DNA of 64,000 nt from Trachythela sp. YZ-2020 (lineage: Eukaryota > Cnidaria > Anthozoa > Malacalcyonacea > Clavulariidae): assembly GCA_016169945.1 (NCBI GenBank), contig JADLSH010000305.1, positions 186,001-250,000 on the forward strand, given 5' to 3'. How positions within the stretch are numbered: position 1 is the stretch's first letter; every line of letters starts with the position of its first letter. A program made the position numbers and the translations under genes. Shown here one piece after another: positions 11,063 through 22,977 of the stretch. The notes beneath the pieces are model-generated. The model made no database searches and was not told where the DNA came from. It saw nothing but the letters and a program-made list of their open reading frames with translations.

Positions 11063-13139
11063 TTGAAACATTGGCTCGAATGTGACAAAGATGCCTATCG
11101 TAATGTCTGTGATGTTTATAGTGCTTTAGTAAATGAAACCAGGAAAACGTATTATTCCAACGTTGAAGAATTGTTCCAACGTAATATTATTCCAACGTTA
11201 ACAAGAATTGTTAACACTCTGAGTAATGAACGTCAAGTAAAAGAGTTACCTTATCACGAAGACCCTTGCATCCTTGCCAATGAGTTTGGTGATTTCTTCT
11301 ACAAGAAAATTGAACTCGTCAAATCTAAAATTGAGGATATCTCGGTTAATCTACCTGATGTTTCATTTTACCAGCCTCAAGTAAAATTGGATAAATTTTC
11401 CTTGATGACGGAGGATGAAGTTCGGAGGATCATCCTTGAATCTTCAAATGCTTCCAGCCAATTGGATCCCATTCCTACATCACTGGTAAACTCTGCTGTC
11501 ATGAATTAGCCCCAGTCATCACTACAATTGTAAATCTCTCTTTCTGTGAAGGAATTGTACCCGATCATTGGAAAACAACGTTGGTACTACCACTCTTAAA
11601 GAAGTTTGGACTTGATCTTATCTTTGAAAATTTCAGACCTATTAGCAATTTGCCGTTCGTAGCTAAATCTGCAGAGAAGGCAGCGATTTCTCAGTTATCT
11701 GTGCATTGTACTGCAAATGCCCCTTTTCCCAAGAATCAGTCAGCGTATCGGGAACATCATTCAACCGAAACAGCTTTACTAAAAGTCCAAAATGACATTC
11801 TCCTCAGACCTCAGTATGGATCGTCAGGAGATTACGCTTCTCGTCCTAATTGATCTAAGCGCCGCCTTTGATACCATCGACCATGCGATTCTCCTGGAGA
11901 CACTTGAAAAAGACTTTGGCGTTATTGGAGATGCACAGAAATGGTTAGCATCCTATTTATCTGAGAGAAAGCAGAGGATTTTAATTAATGGCCATAAATC
12001 AGATGCTTTCAATCTTGAGTCTGGAGTTCCTCAGGGTAGCTGCCTTGGTCCTATTCATACTCTACGTGGCTGGGTTATTTAAGATCACTGACAAACACCT
12101 TCCCAATGCACATAGTTACGCTGACGACACCCAAGTTTACCGTTCGTTTCGACCAGATACATCTTTATCTCAGGATGCTGCGCTAACAAGTATCGAAAAC
12201 TGTGTTGCTGATATCCGTGCTTGGATGCTTTCAAACCGTCTCTTGATCAACGATGCCAAGACTGAGTTTATAATCATCGGTTCAAAGCAGCAAATGTCGA
12301 AGATTCAAGTCAATAAGATCACTGTTGGTGAGTCTACGATCGAATCTGTGGACATGGTGCGTACGTAACCTCGGAACATGGTTTGACTCCCATATGTCGA
12401 TGAAAATTCACATTGGGAATGTGTGTAGTAAAGCGTTCCGCAGCCTCTATAATATTCGACAGATAAGGAAATTCCTCTCGGAAGAGACAACAAAGATTTT
12501 GGTACATGCTTTCGTCACCTCACATATCTAGATTATTGTAACTCGTTGCTCTATGGTCTCCCAGAATTTCAATATGATCGGCTACAAAGAGTTCTCAATG
12601 CTGCGACACGCATGGTCTTGCCTGATCCCTAAATTCGATCACATTACTCCTGTCTTGATTAATCTTCATTGGCTCCCTGTGCAGTACCGTGTGACCTTCA
12701 AGATACTGCTGCTGGTGTACAAGGCCCTTAATGCAAAAGCACCATCATACATCTCTAGCCTTTTGACCCCTAAGCCTGCTGGTTTTACGGTCTGCGTTCT
12801 GACGACCAGGATTTGCTAATGGTCCCTAAGACAATGAGGAAAACGTTTGGGGATAGAGCCTTTGGGGATAGGCCCCTCCTTGTGGAACGATCTTCCTGGT
12901 GATATTCGTAGGGCATCATCAGTGGAAACTTTTAAAAACCGTCTGAAGACCTTTCTTTTTAAAAAGGCATTTCATCTTTAAACTGCAGTAACTTTGTAAT
13001 CATAAGACACTGTTTCTCTATATTTTTAACTTGTATATAGTAGAAATTCATTCATATTTTATCACATTGTTATATTTGAACTTGTAATGATAGCGCTTTA
13101 TAAATGATTAAATTATTATTATTATTATTATTATTATTG
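11063..13139 (+). pseudogene. Degenerate L2/CR1-type LINE, reverse transcriptase remnant
   Basis: Broken frames on the plus strand carry the landmarks of a non-LTR reverse transcriptase in order: FRPISNLPF (about 11632), the HSTETALLKVQNDIL stretch (about 11758), DLSAAFDTIDHAILL (about 11852), SGVPQGSCLGP (about 12018), YADDTQVY (about 12118) and a C-terminal region ending in an ATT repeat at 13112-13138 after GCGCTTTATAAATGA, a 3' end typical of L2-like elements. Several frameshifts separate these blocks, for example near 11800 and 12040, so the copy is dead. The endonuclease half is missing, which indicates 5' truncation. It lies between array copies 1 and 2. Confidence 0.8.
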
Positions 13140-13197
13140 AATGGCTCTGAAACCAAAATCTCAATCACGAAAACAAGACTCTAATGGCCAATACACA

Positions 13198-13256
13198 GTA
13201 CTTTCCGGAAGGGTGTATTATTATTTGATATTGGTCAATCCCTAAATCTATGCTAC
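13198..13256 (-). other. Displaced 3' flank of array copy 2
   Basis: The sequence CTTTCCGGAAGGGTGTATT...GATATTGGTCAATCCCTAAATCTATGC also flanks the 3' end of copy 4 (about 19350-19400). In copy 2 it is separated from the stop codon by the 1.2-kb insertion at 13257-14495. Confidence 0.6.
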
Positions 13257-14495
13257 GCCAGCTGTAAGAAGCTAGGGAGCCAAATTGGAGCGACGCTACC
13301 TCAGCTCCATAGTTTAAGGAGCTAACTCCAAATTCAAAATGTGCGTTTCAAAACTTAGTTGAATTACGAGTTCTAGAGTTGCAGGCCAACTCCAAAAATC
13401 ATGTGGAGGCAGTGGAGCTAGCTATCTATGCCTGGAGTTACTGGCTAACAACTCCAAAACTAAATCACGTGGAGGCAGTGGAGCTAGCTATCTATGCCTG
13501 GAGTTACTGGCTAACAACTCCAAAACTGAATCACGTGGAGGCAGTGGAGCTAGCTATCTATGCCTGGAGTTACTGGCTAACAACTCCAAAACTGAATCAC
13601 GTGGAGGCAGTGGAGCTAGCTATCTATGCCTGGAGTTACTGGCTAACAACTCCAAAACTGAATCATGTGGAGGCAGTGGAGCTAGCTATCTATGCCTGGA
13701 GTTACTGGCTAACAACTCCAAAACTGAATCATGTGGAGGCAGTGGAGCTAGCTATCTATGCCTGGAGTTACTGGCTAACAACTCCAAAACTGAATCATGT
13801 GGAGGCAGTGGAGCTAGCTATCTATGCCTGGAGTTACTGGCTAACAACTCCAAAACTAAATCATGTGGAGGAAGTGGAGCTAGCTATCTATGCCTGGAGT
13901 TACTGGCTAACAACTCCAAACTGAATCATGTAGAGCCAGTGGAGCTAGCTATCTATGCCTGGAGTTACTGGCTAACAACTCCAAAACTAAATCATGTGGA
14001 GGCAGTGGAGCTAGCTATCTATGCCTGGAGTTACTGGCTAACAACTCCAAAACTGAATCATGTAGAGGCAGTGGAACTAGCTATCTATGCCTGGAGTTAC
14101 TGGCTAACAACTCCAAAACTGAATCATGTGGAGGCAGTGGAGCTATCTATCTATGCCTGGAGTTATCTATCTATGCCTGGAGTTACTGGCTAACAACTCC
14201 AAAACTGAATCATGTGGAGGCAGTGGAGCTAGCTATCTATGCCTGGAGTTACTGGCTAACAACTCTAAAAATCATGTGGAGCCAGTTATCTAACTCCAAA
14301 ACTCATCATCAATCATGAGGGAATTTGACAATTGACAGTCATGTCAGAATCAGCCGCGAGTCAGCATCTCCAAATTTATATTTCGTAATGCAGAATTTTA
14401 ATTAGGTGCACCAGCTAGCTTACTACAGCCACAAGTCGCTAATAGCTTAGCTCCACTCGAAAATTGGCTACCTCCACAAAAATAAAATCTACAGG
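13257..14495. mobile_element. Inserted element carrying a 66-bp minisatellite
   Basis: This stretch interrupts the 3' flank of array copy 2. Its left part (GCTGTAAGAAGCTAGGGAGCCAAATTGG) and right part (GGTTACCTCC-like, AATTGGCTACCTCC, AGCTTACTACAGC) contain inverted matches, suggesting a MITE whose interior expanded into a tandem array. Confidence 0.5.
13391..14272. repeat. 66-bp minisatellite, about 13 copies
   Basis: Unit of 66 bp (starting GTGGAGGCAGTGGAGCTAGC and containing CCTGGAGTTACTGGCTAACAACTCC). Copies are nearly identical, with one shortened unit near 13920 and a partial duplication near 14150. Because the unit length is divisible by three, a frame stays open across it; this need not mean that it is coding. 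Confidence 0.85.
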
Positions 14496-14503
14496 CATGC
14501 TTT

Positions 14504-16766
14504 TTAAAGCAAATTGCATCTACAAGTTGTACTTTTGTCACTACGCAATTGAGATGGTTGAGTATCCTCTGACATTTGCTCTGGTCTGCCAACACCCAAA
14601 AATTTGATCATATCTTGTGGCAACGGGAGTTGATCAAACAACGTCGGTCGCACACATTCCAAAATAACAACCCGGCATAAGTCCTTTAAACTATGAGTGC
14701 CAGAAATCTTATAAAACATCAGTTCATATTTGCTTTCATCATACATATTTTCGTGTTCGGAAAATGTGGATGAAACTAGTTTCGTCCCACACGCTGAAAA
14801 CATGGGAAACAGCCATTGTAGCCAGCTCAAACGTCCGTCTCTGGCCATCCAACAAAGTGGCTCTAGTGTGCCGACATCAATAATCAAGCAGGCATTCACG
14901 GACTCTTGTTGCATGTAACAAGGTACACTCAAAAACCGACCATCAGGAGAAAAAATAACACAATGTTCACTGTAGTAGCATGTGAAACTCACAGCCATAT
15001 AAAATTGTGGTTCCACCGATTCCAATTGAAGAGTTGAACGTTCCAGCGTTACCATATTCAACAAAATTATTGCCATTTTATTTGTAAGTATAGCAACTTG
15101 ATATTGACCTTGTGTAATACTGGGGGGACTTAAGGCAATGCCAACTGGGTCACACTTGATAAAAGGCGTATCTTGAAAACGTTTTTCAAAAAGTCGCATT
15201 GGAGGTGCTAATTGGTAAATAGCAATTACAGGGGTATCGCAGCTTCGAGGGAATTTAGATCGTGTACAATCTATAGGTCCTAACAAAACAACATGGTTTC
15301 CATCTTGTGTTAATCCGCCTAACAAATGGGGTCTGCGGGGAAAACATCCTAATTGATCTCTATAAAAGCCATATGTTGGAAAATATCCCAAAGATGTAAC
15401 CTCCTTTGTAGCATGGTCAAGAGACATTATTTCATGTTTCTCTTTTTCAACTGGATAGTAACCCATCAGAATTGTTAACAGACCATTTCCGGCAAGTTCA
15501 GGCGTGTAAGATTCCACCGGCAGGATGAAGCCTTTTCTTCTCAATGGTAAGTCGTTCATGACTAGGCTTTCCTTGTGCTCTCTTAAGTATTGTAGACCCA
15601 TCTTAAGGGAGTCAACAGAGTATGCTGTCAAAACTCGGCTCACGGTTGATTCAAAATCATCTGTGATGGCCAATTTCAAATAAGGCTCTATGAATGTTGC
15701 TGTGAGATTTGGGTCTGAAACCTAGAAATTGTAAATAAACTTTAGGAAATATAGCTTGTTGCATGCATATATAATGTTCATATGTCCAACAGATCATTGG
15801 ATCTGTAAACACAAGACAAACTATCAGGGACGCCGGACACCCTTTTGATGGGATTTTGAGGATTCTCAAATTAATCGTTCGTTCTAATTGTACAAATAGA
15901 TATAAAGAAGTACAGAAGAAAACATTGGGAAATTGGCTTTCTCAATATGAACTGATTGTCTAGTTTACAGTTGTATTCTCCTTTCCTTGGCAGTTTTATT
16001 ATTGTTTCATTTACATTAAAAGGGCACTTGTGTCCCCCTTAGGAAAGAGCAGAAGGGGCACTTACCCCCCTCCACCCTCCCACTCCGGCATCCCTGCAAA
16101 CTGTCCAGACAAACTAGCATGAATGGTGTGATCCAGGCTTTTTTCAGAACAACGAAAAAGTGGAAGCCTTCCGGACACCTAAAATTCTGGAGGAAAACAA
16201 ACTTTATTTCAATCACTTCCTAAACACAAATATACCTATTAAGAAATAGTTTAATTTTGTTCAATATTAATTATCACACACTTGGAATAAGGTAAACACT
16301 GTTAAATGTTTTGATTTTAACCTTAAATCTTGCTCAAAGTGTTCCCACTTCTCAAGATGCAGGGATTATACCATTTTTAAGATCTAGAATTAAAGAAATT
16401 TCTAGGGGTGGAGGGCCGCTGGAGGGATCCACCCCGAAACGACTCCCTGTTTCCTCTCAGAATCCTAGCTATTAAAAAGTCTGGTGGGATGTATACTGCG
16501 ATCGTCCTTAAATCATGTCTGATTTTTTTGCTGATAGTGTTCCAAATGCCATATTTAATTTAAAATTTATACAACAGACCATCTGTCAAGCCAAACTATA
16601 CACACAAATTCTTCTGAGTATTACAAATTTATATGCAGATTGTTCGTCTTGACAGATGATCTATTGATCTATAATTTATATCCAGACTGTCAGACCTGAG
16701 TTTAGCCTCCCCTAGCTGTTTTCACAAGAAAATAAAGCATGATACCTTTTCAAGACCACAGGCCAT
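14504..16766 (-). CDS. Array copy 2: propeller-like SOCS-box protein with CaaX tail
   Basis: Exon 1 at 16746-16766 encodes MACGLEK with donor GTATCA; exon 2 runs 15721-14504 after acceptor TTTCTAG, in phase 0, total 412 residues. Exon 2 opens with VSDPNLTATFIEPYLK. The propeller-like motif FSPDGRFLSVPCYM and a following NACLIIDVGTLEPLCWMA strand are present. The BC box SLKDLCRVVI is at residues 351-360, the LPLP Cul5 box at 372-375, and the end is CRCNLL. Differences from copy 1 cluster in the N-terminal third (for example the stretch after KESLV), while the SOCS box is almost unchanged. The 3' flank is interrupted by the minisatellite element, so the polyadenylation context may differ from that of its paralogues. 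Confidence 0.8.
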
Positions 16767-16990
16767 AATCTTGCTTTAAAAAAGAGAAAGTTCTTCGAAA
16801 TTATAAAGTAAAACTCCCAGCAAAATGCTTCCCATTTCTATTTTTGTTTTGTTTTGACAATTTGACGGCCTATTAACTCTTCGGAAATCGTGAATCTCCG
16901 AGAGATGTTCGAAAATGAACAGAACTACAGAAGGAATGTACAATTTATTCAACCAAGCACGAAGCGCGAGGTATGATTATGATTAATCAC
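16767..16990 (-). promoter_or_regulatory. Conserved 5' block of array copy 2
   Basis: Contains TCGGAAATCGTG, then AATCTCCGAGAGATGTTCGAA (16881-16912, + strand) and CCAAGCACGAAGCGCGAGGTA, matching the upstream blocks of copies 1 and 4. Regulatory role inferred from conservation only. Confidence 0.4.
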
Positions 16991-17149
16991 TAACTTACAA
17001 AATTTCTTAACTGACAGTTTACAAACGCTGTATAAAAACTATGAAGCACAAAACAATATTTTGACCATATTTAAAAGCTATATTTGATTTCATTTGTAAT
17101 TTTCCTATTCAAATTCCTATAGGCTATAGAGCGTTGTTTTTTTCCATAA

Positions 17150-17374
17150 TTAACCCAATTTAAACTGGCAGTACCCTACCACTGATGAGTAAAATCGTCT
17201 GGTGTTAGACATAGTGAGTACTAAAGTAGTGCGTATCTGGGCGCATTGCCAGCTGATGGGTTAACCCATTAACTGGCTGTACCCTACCACTGATGAGTAA
17301 AATCGTCTGGCATTCGACAGAGTAACATACGAATGTAGGGCACATCTGAGTTCATTGCCAGTTAGTGGGTTAAT
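17150..17374. mobile_element. Two tandem units of a TTAACCCATTAACTGGCA MITE
   Basis: Each unit of about 113 bp starts TTAACCCA-TTAACTGGCAGTACCC and ends TTGCCAGCTGATGGGTTAA. The units share the joining TTAACCCATTAA at 17261. Related units are at 54669-54780 and 54807-54919. Confidence 0.7.
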
Positions 17375-17513
17375 CAATTATACAATTGGGAAATACGGAA
17401 AATAGAGCTGATTGTCTACCAATAATGCAATATTTGGCCAAATTTCCATCCCACATACAGTACAATACTACATGATATTGGTCAATCCCTAAATCTATGC
17501 AAGCTGTTACTTT

Positions 17514-18005
17514 TTAAAGCAAATTGCAAGTTGTACTTTTCTCACTACGTAATTGAGACGGCTGAGTATCCTCAGACATTTGTGTCGGTCTGCTGCCATC
17601 CAAGAATGAGATCATATCTTGCGGCAAAGGGAGTTGATCAAGCAACGTCGGTCGCACACATTCCAAAATAACAACCCGGCATAAGACCTTTAAACTCTGA
17701 ATGCCAGAAATCTTATAAACATCAGTTCATATTTGCTTTCATCATACATATTTTCGTATTCCGAATAGGTGGAGAAAATTAGTTTCGTCCCACATGCTGA
17801 AAACATGGGAAACAGCCATTGTAGCCATCTCAAATCTCCGTCTGCGGCCATCCAACAAAGTGGCTCTAGTGTGCCGACATCTATAACCAAGCATGCATTC
17901 GTGGACTCATGCTGCATGTAACAAGATAGACTCAAAAACCGACCATCGGGAGAAAAAGTAACACAGTTATCTTTCTCGGATGAAAAATTCTTAAGAATTG
18001 TGGCG
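17514..18005 (-). pseudogene. Array copy 3: truncated SOCS-box pseudogene
   Basis: Only the last third of the second exon remains. A one-base deletion near 17718 (TATAAACATC where paralogues have TATAAAACATC) breaks the frame just before the SOCS box. Upstream, homology stops at about 18005 within the fourth-blade region and is replaced by a LINE tail. Past the frameshift, the sequence still encodes LCRVVILECVRPTLLDQLPLPQ and ends STTCNLL: a 6-bp in-frame deletion has removed Cys-Arg of the usual CRCNLL but left the CaaX box. The closest paralogue is copy 5, with which it shares the MQHESTNACLVIDVG stretch. No first exon was found. Confidence 0.8.
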
Positions 18006-18025
18006 AATACGTAGCCAAACTAGCG

Positions 18026-18190
18026 GAAATCATGTGATTTATTTATTTATTTACAATTATTTTAAAACGGTAGCCCTTCAGCCAAAGTCTGATTTTCAAG
18101 GGGCCGTTTCAATTTACAAAAATATTAATTCTAAAAAATTACTATAAAAATATATACACAAACAACACAATCATGCAAGTTTTATGAATC
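18026..18190 (-). mobile_element. LINE 3'-end remnant
   Basis: On the minus strand it ends in a run of AAATAAATAAATAAATC, preceded by GGGCTACCGTTTTAAAATAATTGT, the form of a CR1-like 3' tail. It sits exactly where copy 3 is truncated. Confidence 0.4.
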
Positions 18191-18539
18191 GAATTCATTT
18201 TGCTTTTCGGTTATAGTTTTTCTCACGTTTTCTGTCTCAATAAACACGGCAAAGTCGTATACTCGTATTAATTTAAAACGTCGTGGTATCGTTTCGCACA
18301 TTCACTACGTGTTTGATTAATGTGGCAAAATAATTTCTCCTGAGTTTAAATACAAAACAGTCAAAACATGGACTATATAAAATACATTTAATAGAACTGT
18401 GATTTTATATCCATCAGCAGCATGCATGCTAAATTCATAGAAATGTCGTATTAAGTCACACGAGACTTTGATCAAACACCTATACTCTAGAGTCTAGACT
18501 ATATAGTGAATGGTGCTAAACGATACCACGTTGTAAAAA

Positions 18540-18860
18540 CGAGTTCGCAAGCACGTGGGCGTTGTCGTAAAAATTACAGACGACTTTGTGTTTATTGAGA
18601 CAGAAACTTAAGAAAACAATAACCATGCCAAAACAAAACGAGATTCCATGTTCTTCAAAAATACTTCGTCGATTAAAAAACTGTGAAAACGTGACCAAAG
18701 GCAAAGACAGCAACAGTCGAGGAAAACTCTGGAACTTCAGGCATACAAAAAATTTTCCTGGAAAAAAGATGCGAAAACCGGCGAAGTGTTTTTTTGAAAA
18801 ATAGGAGGGGGGAAAAAGGCACGAAAAAACGGCGCGGAATCGGAAACGAATCGAAGCGCG
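18540..18860. repeat. Dispersed duplicate, copy A
   Basis: Shares about 300 bp with 25610-25945, including ACTTTGTGTTTA(T/C)TGAGACAGAAA, AACTGTGAAAACGTGACCAAAGGCAAAGACAG and GAGGAAAA. Both copies have short open frames that differ in length, so I treat it as a non-coding repeat. Confidence 0.6.
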
Positions 18861-19413
18861 AATAAATTATATTTTTACAGTATTTTCAAGGGTGTAAACC
18901 GTAAATTTTCTTACTAAGTTCATTTATCTAAGAAATGTTTCGGCTTTTATACTAAGCCTAAGGAACCAAAAACCAAAACGATTTCCCATACAATATTTTA
19001 TATATTGTACTTTTTCAGAAAGAGGGACGTAGCGAAGCATCTGGAGTTGAGGGAGTGGGGGGGGGGGGGGTTGTCAAAGGATTTTACCTGAAATTTGAAT
19101 TTCAATGTAAAATTTGCTTCGAGTTTGCAAATTGTAATAGACCTTTTCTGATTGATTGTCATCGTAATATTGAGTTGTTTGAAAATTTGGGGGGTCTGGG
19201 GGTATAGATTCTGGGGTAGAAGATTTTTATATTTTTGAAGCTCTAGAACTGCATTTTTGGCGTTTTCTAGAGCGAAATTCGCAAACGAATTACGTCCGAA
19301 TTGGATGGATCTAAAATCTGCACACTCTGCCGGCGCCACTGAACATACTTTCCGGAAGGGTGTATTCCTGTTTGATATTGGCCAATCCCTAAATCTATGC
19401 CAGTTGTAACTTT
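18861..19413. other. Repeat-rich spacer 3' of array copy 4
   Basis: Contains a G-tract (19056-19071) and a C/G-rich repeat body (19015-19345) resembling degraded hAT filler. The 143-codon minus frame at 18998-19429 crosses this filler and the copy 4 stop, and has no family signature. The last 70 bp are the shared 3' flank of the array. Confidence 0.4.
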
Positions 19414-22045
19414 TTAAAGCAAATTGCATCTACATGTTGTACTTCCCTCTGATATTTGTTTCGGTCTGCCGCCACCCAAAAATTTGATCATATCTTGCGG
19501 CAACGGGAGTTGATCAAGCAACGTCGGTCGCACACATTCCAAAATAACAACCCGGCACAAGATCTTTAAACTCTGAATGCCAGAAATCTTATAAAACATC
19601 AGTTCATATTTGCTTTCATCATACATATTTTCGTGTTCGGAAAATGTGGATGAAACTAGTTTCGTCCCACACGCTGAAAACATGGGAAACAGCCATTGTA
19701 GCCAGCTCAAATGTCCGTCTCTGGCCATCCAACAAAGTGGCTCTAGTGTGCCGACATCAATAATCAAGCAGGCATTCACGGACTCTTGTTGCATGTAACA
19801 AGATACACTCAAAAACCGACCATCAGGAGAAAAATTAACACAATGTTCACTGTAGTAGTATGTGAAACTCATATCCATATAAAATTGGGGTTCCACCGAT
19901 TCCAATTGAAGAGTTGAACGTTCGAGCGTTACCACATTCAACAAAATTATTGCCATTTTATATGTAACGATAGCAACTTGATATTGACCTTGCATAACAC
20001 TGAGGGGACTTAGGGCAATGCCAATTGCATCACACTTGATAAAAGGCGTATCTTTAAAACGTTTTTCAAAAAGTTGCACCGGTGGCGCTACTTGGTAAAT
20101 AGCAATTACAGGCGTATCGCTGCTTGGAGATTGAGATCGTGTATAATCTACAGGTCCTAACAAAACACCATGGTTTCCATCTTGTGTTAATCCGCATAAC
20201 AAACAGGGTCTGCGTAGACAACATCCTTGATCTCTATAAAAGCCATATGTTGGAAAAAAACCCAAAGGAGTAACCTCCTTTGTTACATGGTCAATATACT
20301 TTATTTCATGTTTCTCTTTTTCAACAGGATAGTAACTTATCAGAATTGTTAACAGGCCATTTCCGCCAAGTTTAGGTGTGTCAAATTCCTGCGGCAGGAT
20401 GAAACCGTTTCTTCTCACTGGCCATGTATGGTCAACTGCAACTAGGGTTTCTTTGTACTCTTTTAGCGATTGTAGACCCATCTTAAGGGAGTCGACAGAG
20501 TATGCTGTCAATACTCGGTTCACAGTTGATTCAAAATCATCCGTGATGGCTGATTTTAAGTAAGGCTCGATGAATGTTGCTGTGAGACTGGGATCTGAAA
20601 CCTAGAAATTGTAAAAATATGTTTAGCTTGTTGCATGCACAGGGCTGTTGTTGCATCATCTATCCGACAGATCATTGGATTATTAGTCTTAGTGCAAATG
20701 CAATTAGACCACTATTTATTGAATTAATTCTATATTAGTTTCTCATCCTCTGTCCGCATGATTGATTTTGATGGACTACAGCTTAATTCAATACGAATAT
20801 AAGCATATGTTCCAATATATGAATATAAGCATGGACCAACTAGTTACAATGTCAACATTCTATTTACAATATTTTTAATCCAGAGACACATATTAGAGAT
20901 GCAACATCTGTCTGACAGATCATTGGAGCTTTAAATAGTGTAAACCCAAGATGAACTATATAGACAAACTATATAGATGACCTTTTCCTGATAGTTTCTT
21001 AATGCCAAATTTTATTAATTTATACACTAAGATGAACAGACCTGGGTATGTGTGTGCATGTATTTTTTGCACCGTGTGAAATTTTTCATTATTTGTGGTA
21101 ATCAAGATCGCTTCCTTCGCAAGCTACTGGCATCAAAAATATAAAATGGCCAAAGGATATAAAATTTTGTCAAAGTTGGACTGTTCTAATTCACTCAAGA
21201 AAATAATTAATGTAAAATTTCCAAATGTAAATGCACTTTCAGAAAACACCAAAAATGCTGTCCACAAGAATGAAAAATCTGAAAATTTTCTGGGGGAGGA
21301 CCCTCAGACCCCCCTATCATTAATGTTTCAAATGTCTCTTCATCAGAGTGAAGTCAAATTATTATCAAATACGAAATCTGGTTCATATATGTTTGTTATC
21401 AATTATGGATCATCACTCTACAAAATTGACATCATTGCAATATGCATGGTGCTTGTTTGCATTAATATCCCCCCACCCGTAAATGAGTCGACTGTTCTAC
21501 CAAAAAAGTTAACCGATACTGATTTTACAAAATGTTTAACTGTTAACTGTGACAAGGCACCCCCCATAAACGCCCTCATGTAAATACATTTTTCAGGTTT
21601 ACGGTAAGCTGATACCTTACTTCCATTAGCCAAACAGGGATGCAGGTGTCAGGAATATCCCCGACAAGGGGGCTCTAGTTCTTAGAGACGTTTGAATTTT
21701 GAGTCTCCCAAACAGTATTTCCTGTATTTTGAGGTTACTTTGTGCTAGAATATGATTGTCACATTTGTTACAATTTACAAAACATTGATTTTCCCCCGAT
21801 GAAATGCAAATGGATGGCTAGAGTTCCCCAACGAAGGGGCTTTACGTAGCCTCTGCCCCCCCCCCCTTAACCCCACCCCATCTGGCCCTACCCCTGCAGA
21901 CAAACCATCTTTTCTTGCATTTCTTCGATGATACATCGGTAAGATCGGTTCAATTTGAATTTGCTTGTGTCCTGAATTTAGCCTCCCCTTGCTGCTTTCA
22001 CAAGAAAGTCGAGCATTTTCATACCTTTTCAAGACCACAGGCCAT
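19414..22045 (-). CDS. Array copy 4: propeller-like SOCS-box protein with CaaX tail
   Basis: Exon 1 is 22025-22045 (MACGLEK, donor GTATGA); exon 2 is 20601-19414 (acceptor TTTCTAG, phase 0), total 402 residues. It opens VSDPSLTATFIEPYLKSA. FSPDGRFLSVSCYM and the paralogous blades are intact. The BC box is SLKILCRVVI (351-360) and LPLP lies at 372-375. Compared with copies 1 and 2, the linker between SOCS box and tail lacks ten residues, and the tail CRCNLL is unchanged; this supports a flexible linker with a position-critical terminus. The intron is about 1.4 kb and contains repeat filler (about 21095-21600). The gene is very close in sequence to copy 2 in the middle of exon 2, suggesting recent duplication or conversion. 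Confidence 0.8.
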
Positions 22046-22560
22046 AATTCTTCCTTTACAAAACAGAAGGTCCTTCGAAATTGAGTGGAAATCCCAGCAA
22101 AATGCTTCCTATTTCTGACAATTCTATTTATCACTTTTTGTTTTCACGGTCTCGTCACAGAATACTATACAGAAGGTCATCTCTAGATTGTTTTAATTTT
22201 GCGTAAGAGCTATTCGTCACTCAGCAAGTGCCCTAAACAGAAGTAGTCACCCCCCTGGACATATAGCCATTTTGAATGTTTCCGGGGGGTGACCACTTCT
22301 GTTTAGGGCACTTGCTGAGTGACGAATCATGACGAATAGCGCTTACGCAAAAACAATAAGAGATGACTTTCTGTATAGGTTAGTATTCTGTGGTCTCGTA
22401 TCAGAGGTCTCGTATAGTCGTACTCTCGATCGTCTCTCGGCCGGCGGTCGTGGAATTTTCGGAAATCATAAATCTCCGAGAGATGACCGAAGATAAACAG
22501 AGGAATGTATATGATCGATTTAAATGATTATTCGACCAAGCACGAGGCGCGAGGTATTTT
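22046..22560 (-). promoter_or_regulatory. 5' region of array copy 4, split by a palindrome
   Basis: Holds the conserved core CGGAAATCATA then AATCTCCGAGAGATGACCGAA (22460-22491, + strand) and CCAAGCACGAGGCGCGAGGTA, as in copies 1 and 2. The palindromic element at 22156-22391 separates this core from exon 1. Regulatory role inferred. Confidence 0.4.
22156..22391. mobile_element. Long palindromic MITE, 236 bp
   Basis: Almost the whole element is an imperfect palindrome: CACAGAATACTATACAGAAG...CACTCAGCAAGTGCCCTAAACAG pairs with the mirror half ending AGTATTCTGTG. It is flanked by GGTCTCGT on the left (22148-22155) and on the right (22392-22399), a 7-8 bp target duplication. Confidence 0.8.
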
Positions 22561-22977
22561 TAATCATATTTTTTTACTAGAAAACAAACGATGTATGAAG
22601 CACAAACCAATATTTTGACTACATTTTAATACTATATTTAATTTTGGGTACTAATCTTATTCTAGTGCAAATCGACAGGCCTATAAAGCGCGCGTTGTCT
22701 TTTTCCATAATAATCACTCACACTCTTACTGTCTCTGATTGTCTACCAATGACACAACAATCGGCCCAATTATCGCCCCTCCCCCACAATGTTCTTCTTT
22801 TTCCTTGAGAACTCGTCTCAAAATGCGCGAAATGCTCATGTTCTAGAGATCCTAGAAATCCAAAATTTTCACGGACCCCCTCAGCATTCCTGCGCCATTG
22901 CTGCTCGTTTTCGGAATCTATGTTTGATCCCCCCCCCCAAAAAAAAGTCAACTCCCTGGCTACGCCACTGACTAAAG

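Noticed and set aside
13379..14193. Long open frames across the 66-bp repeat
   Set aside because: Opened by a repeat unit divisible by three; no start context, no domain, and located inside an insertion.
21095..21583. 162-codon plus-strand frame in the intron of array copy 4
   Set aside because: It runs through repeat filler with CCCCCC-tracts typical of degraded hAT elements, starts at no supported site and has no family features.
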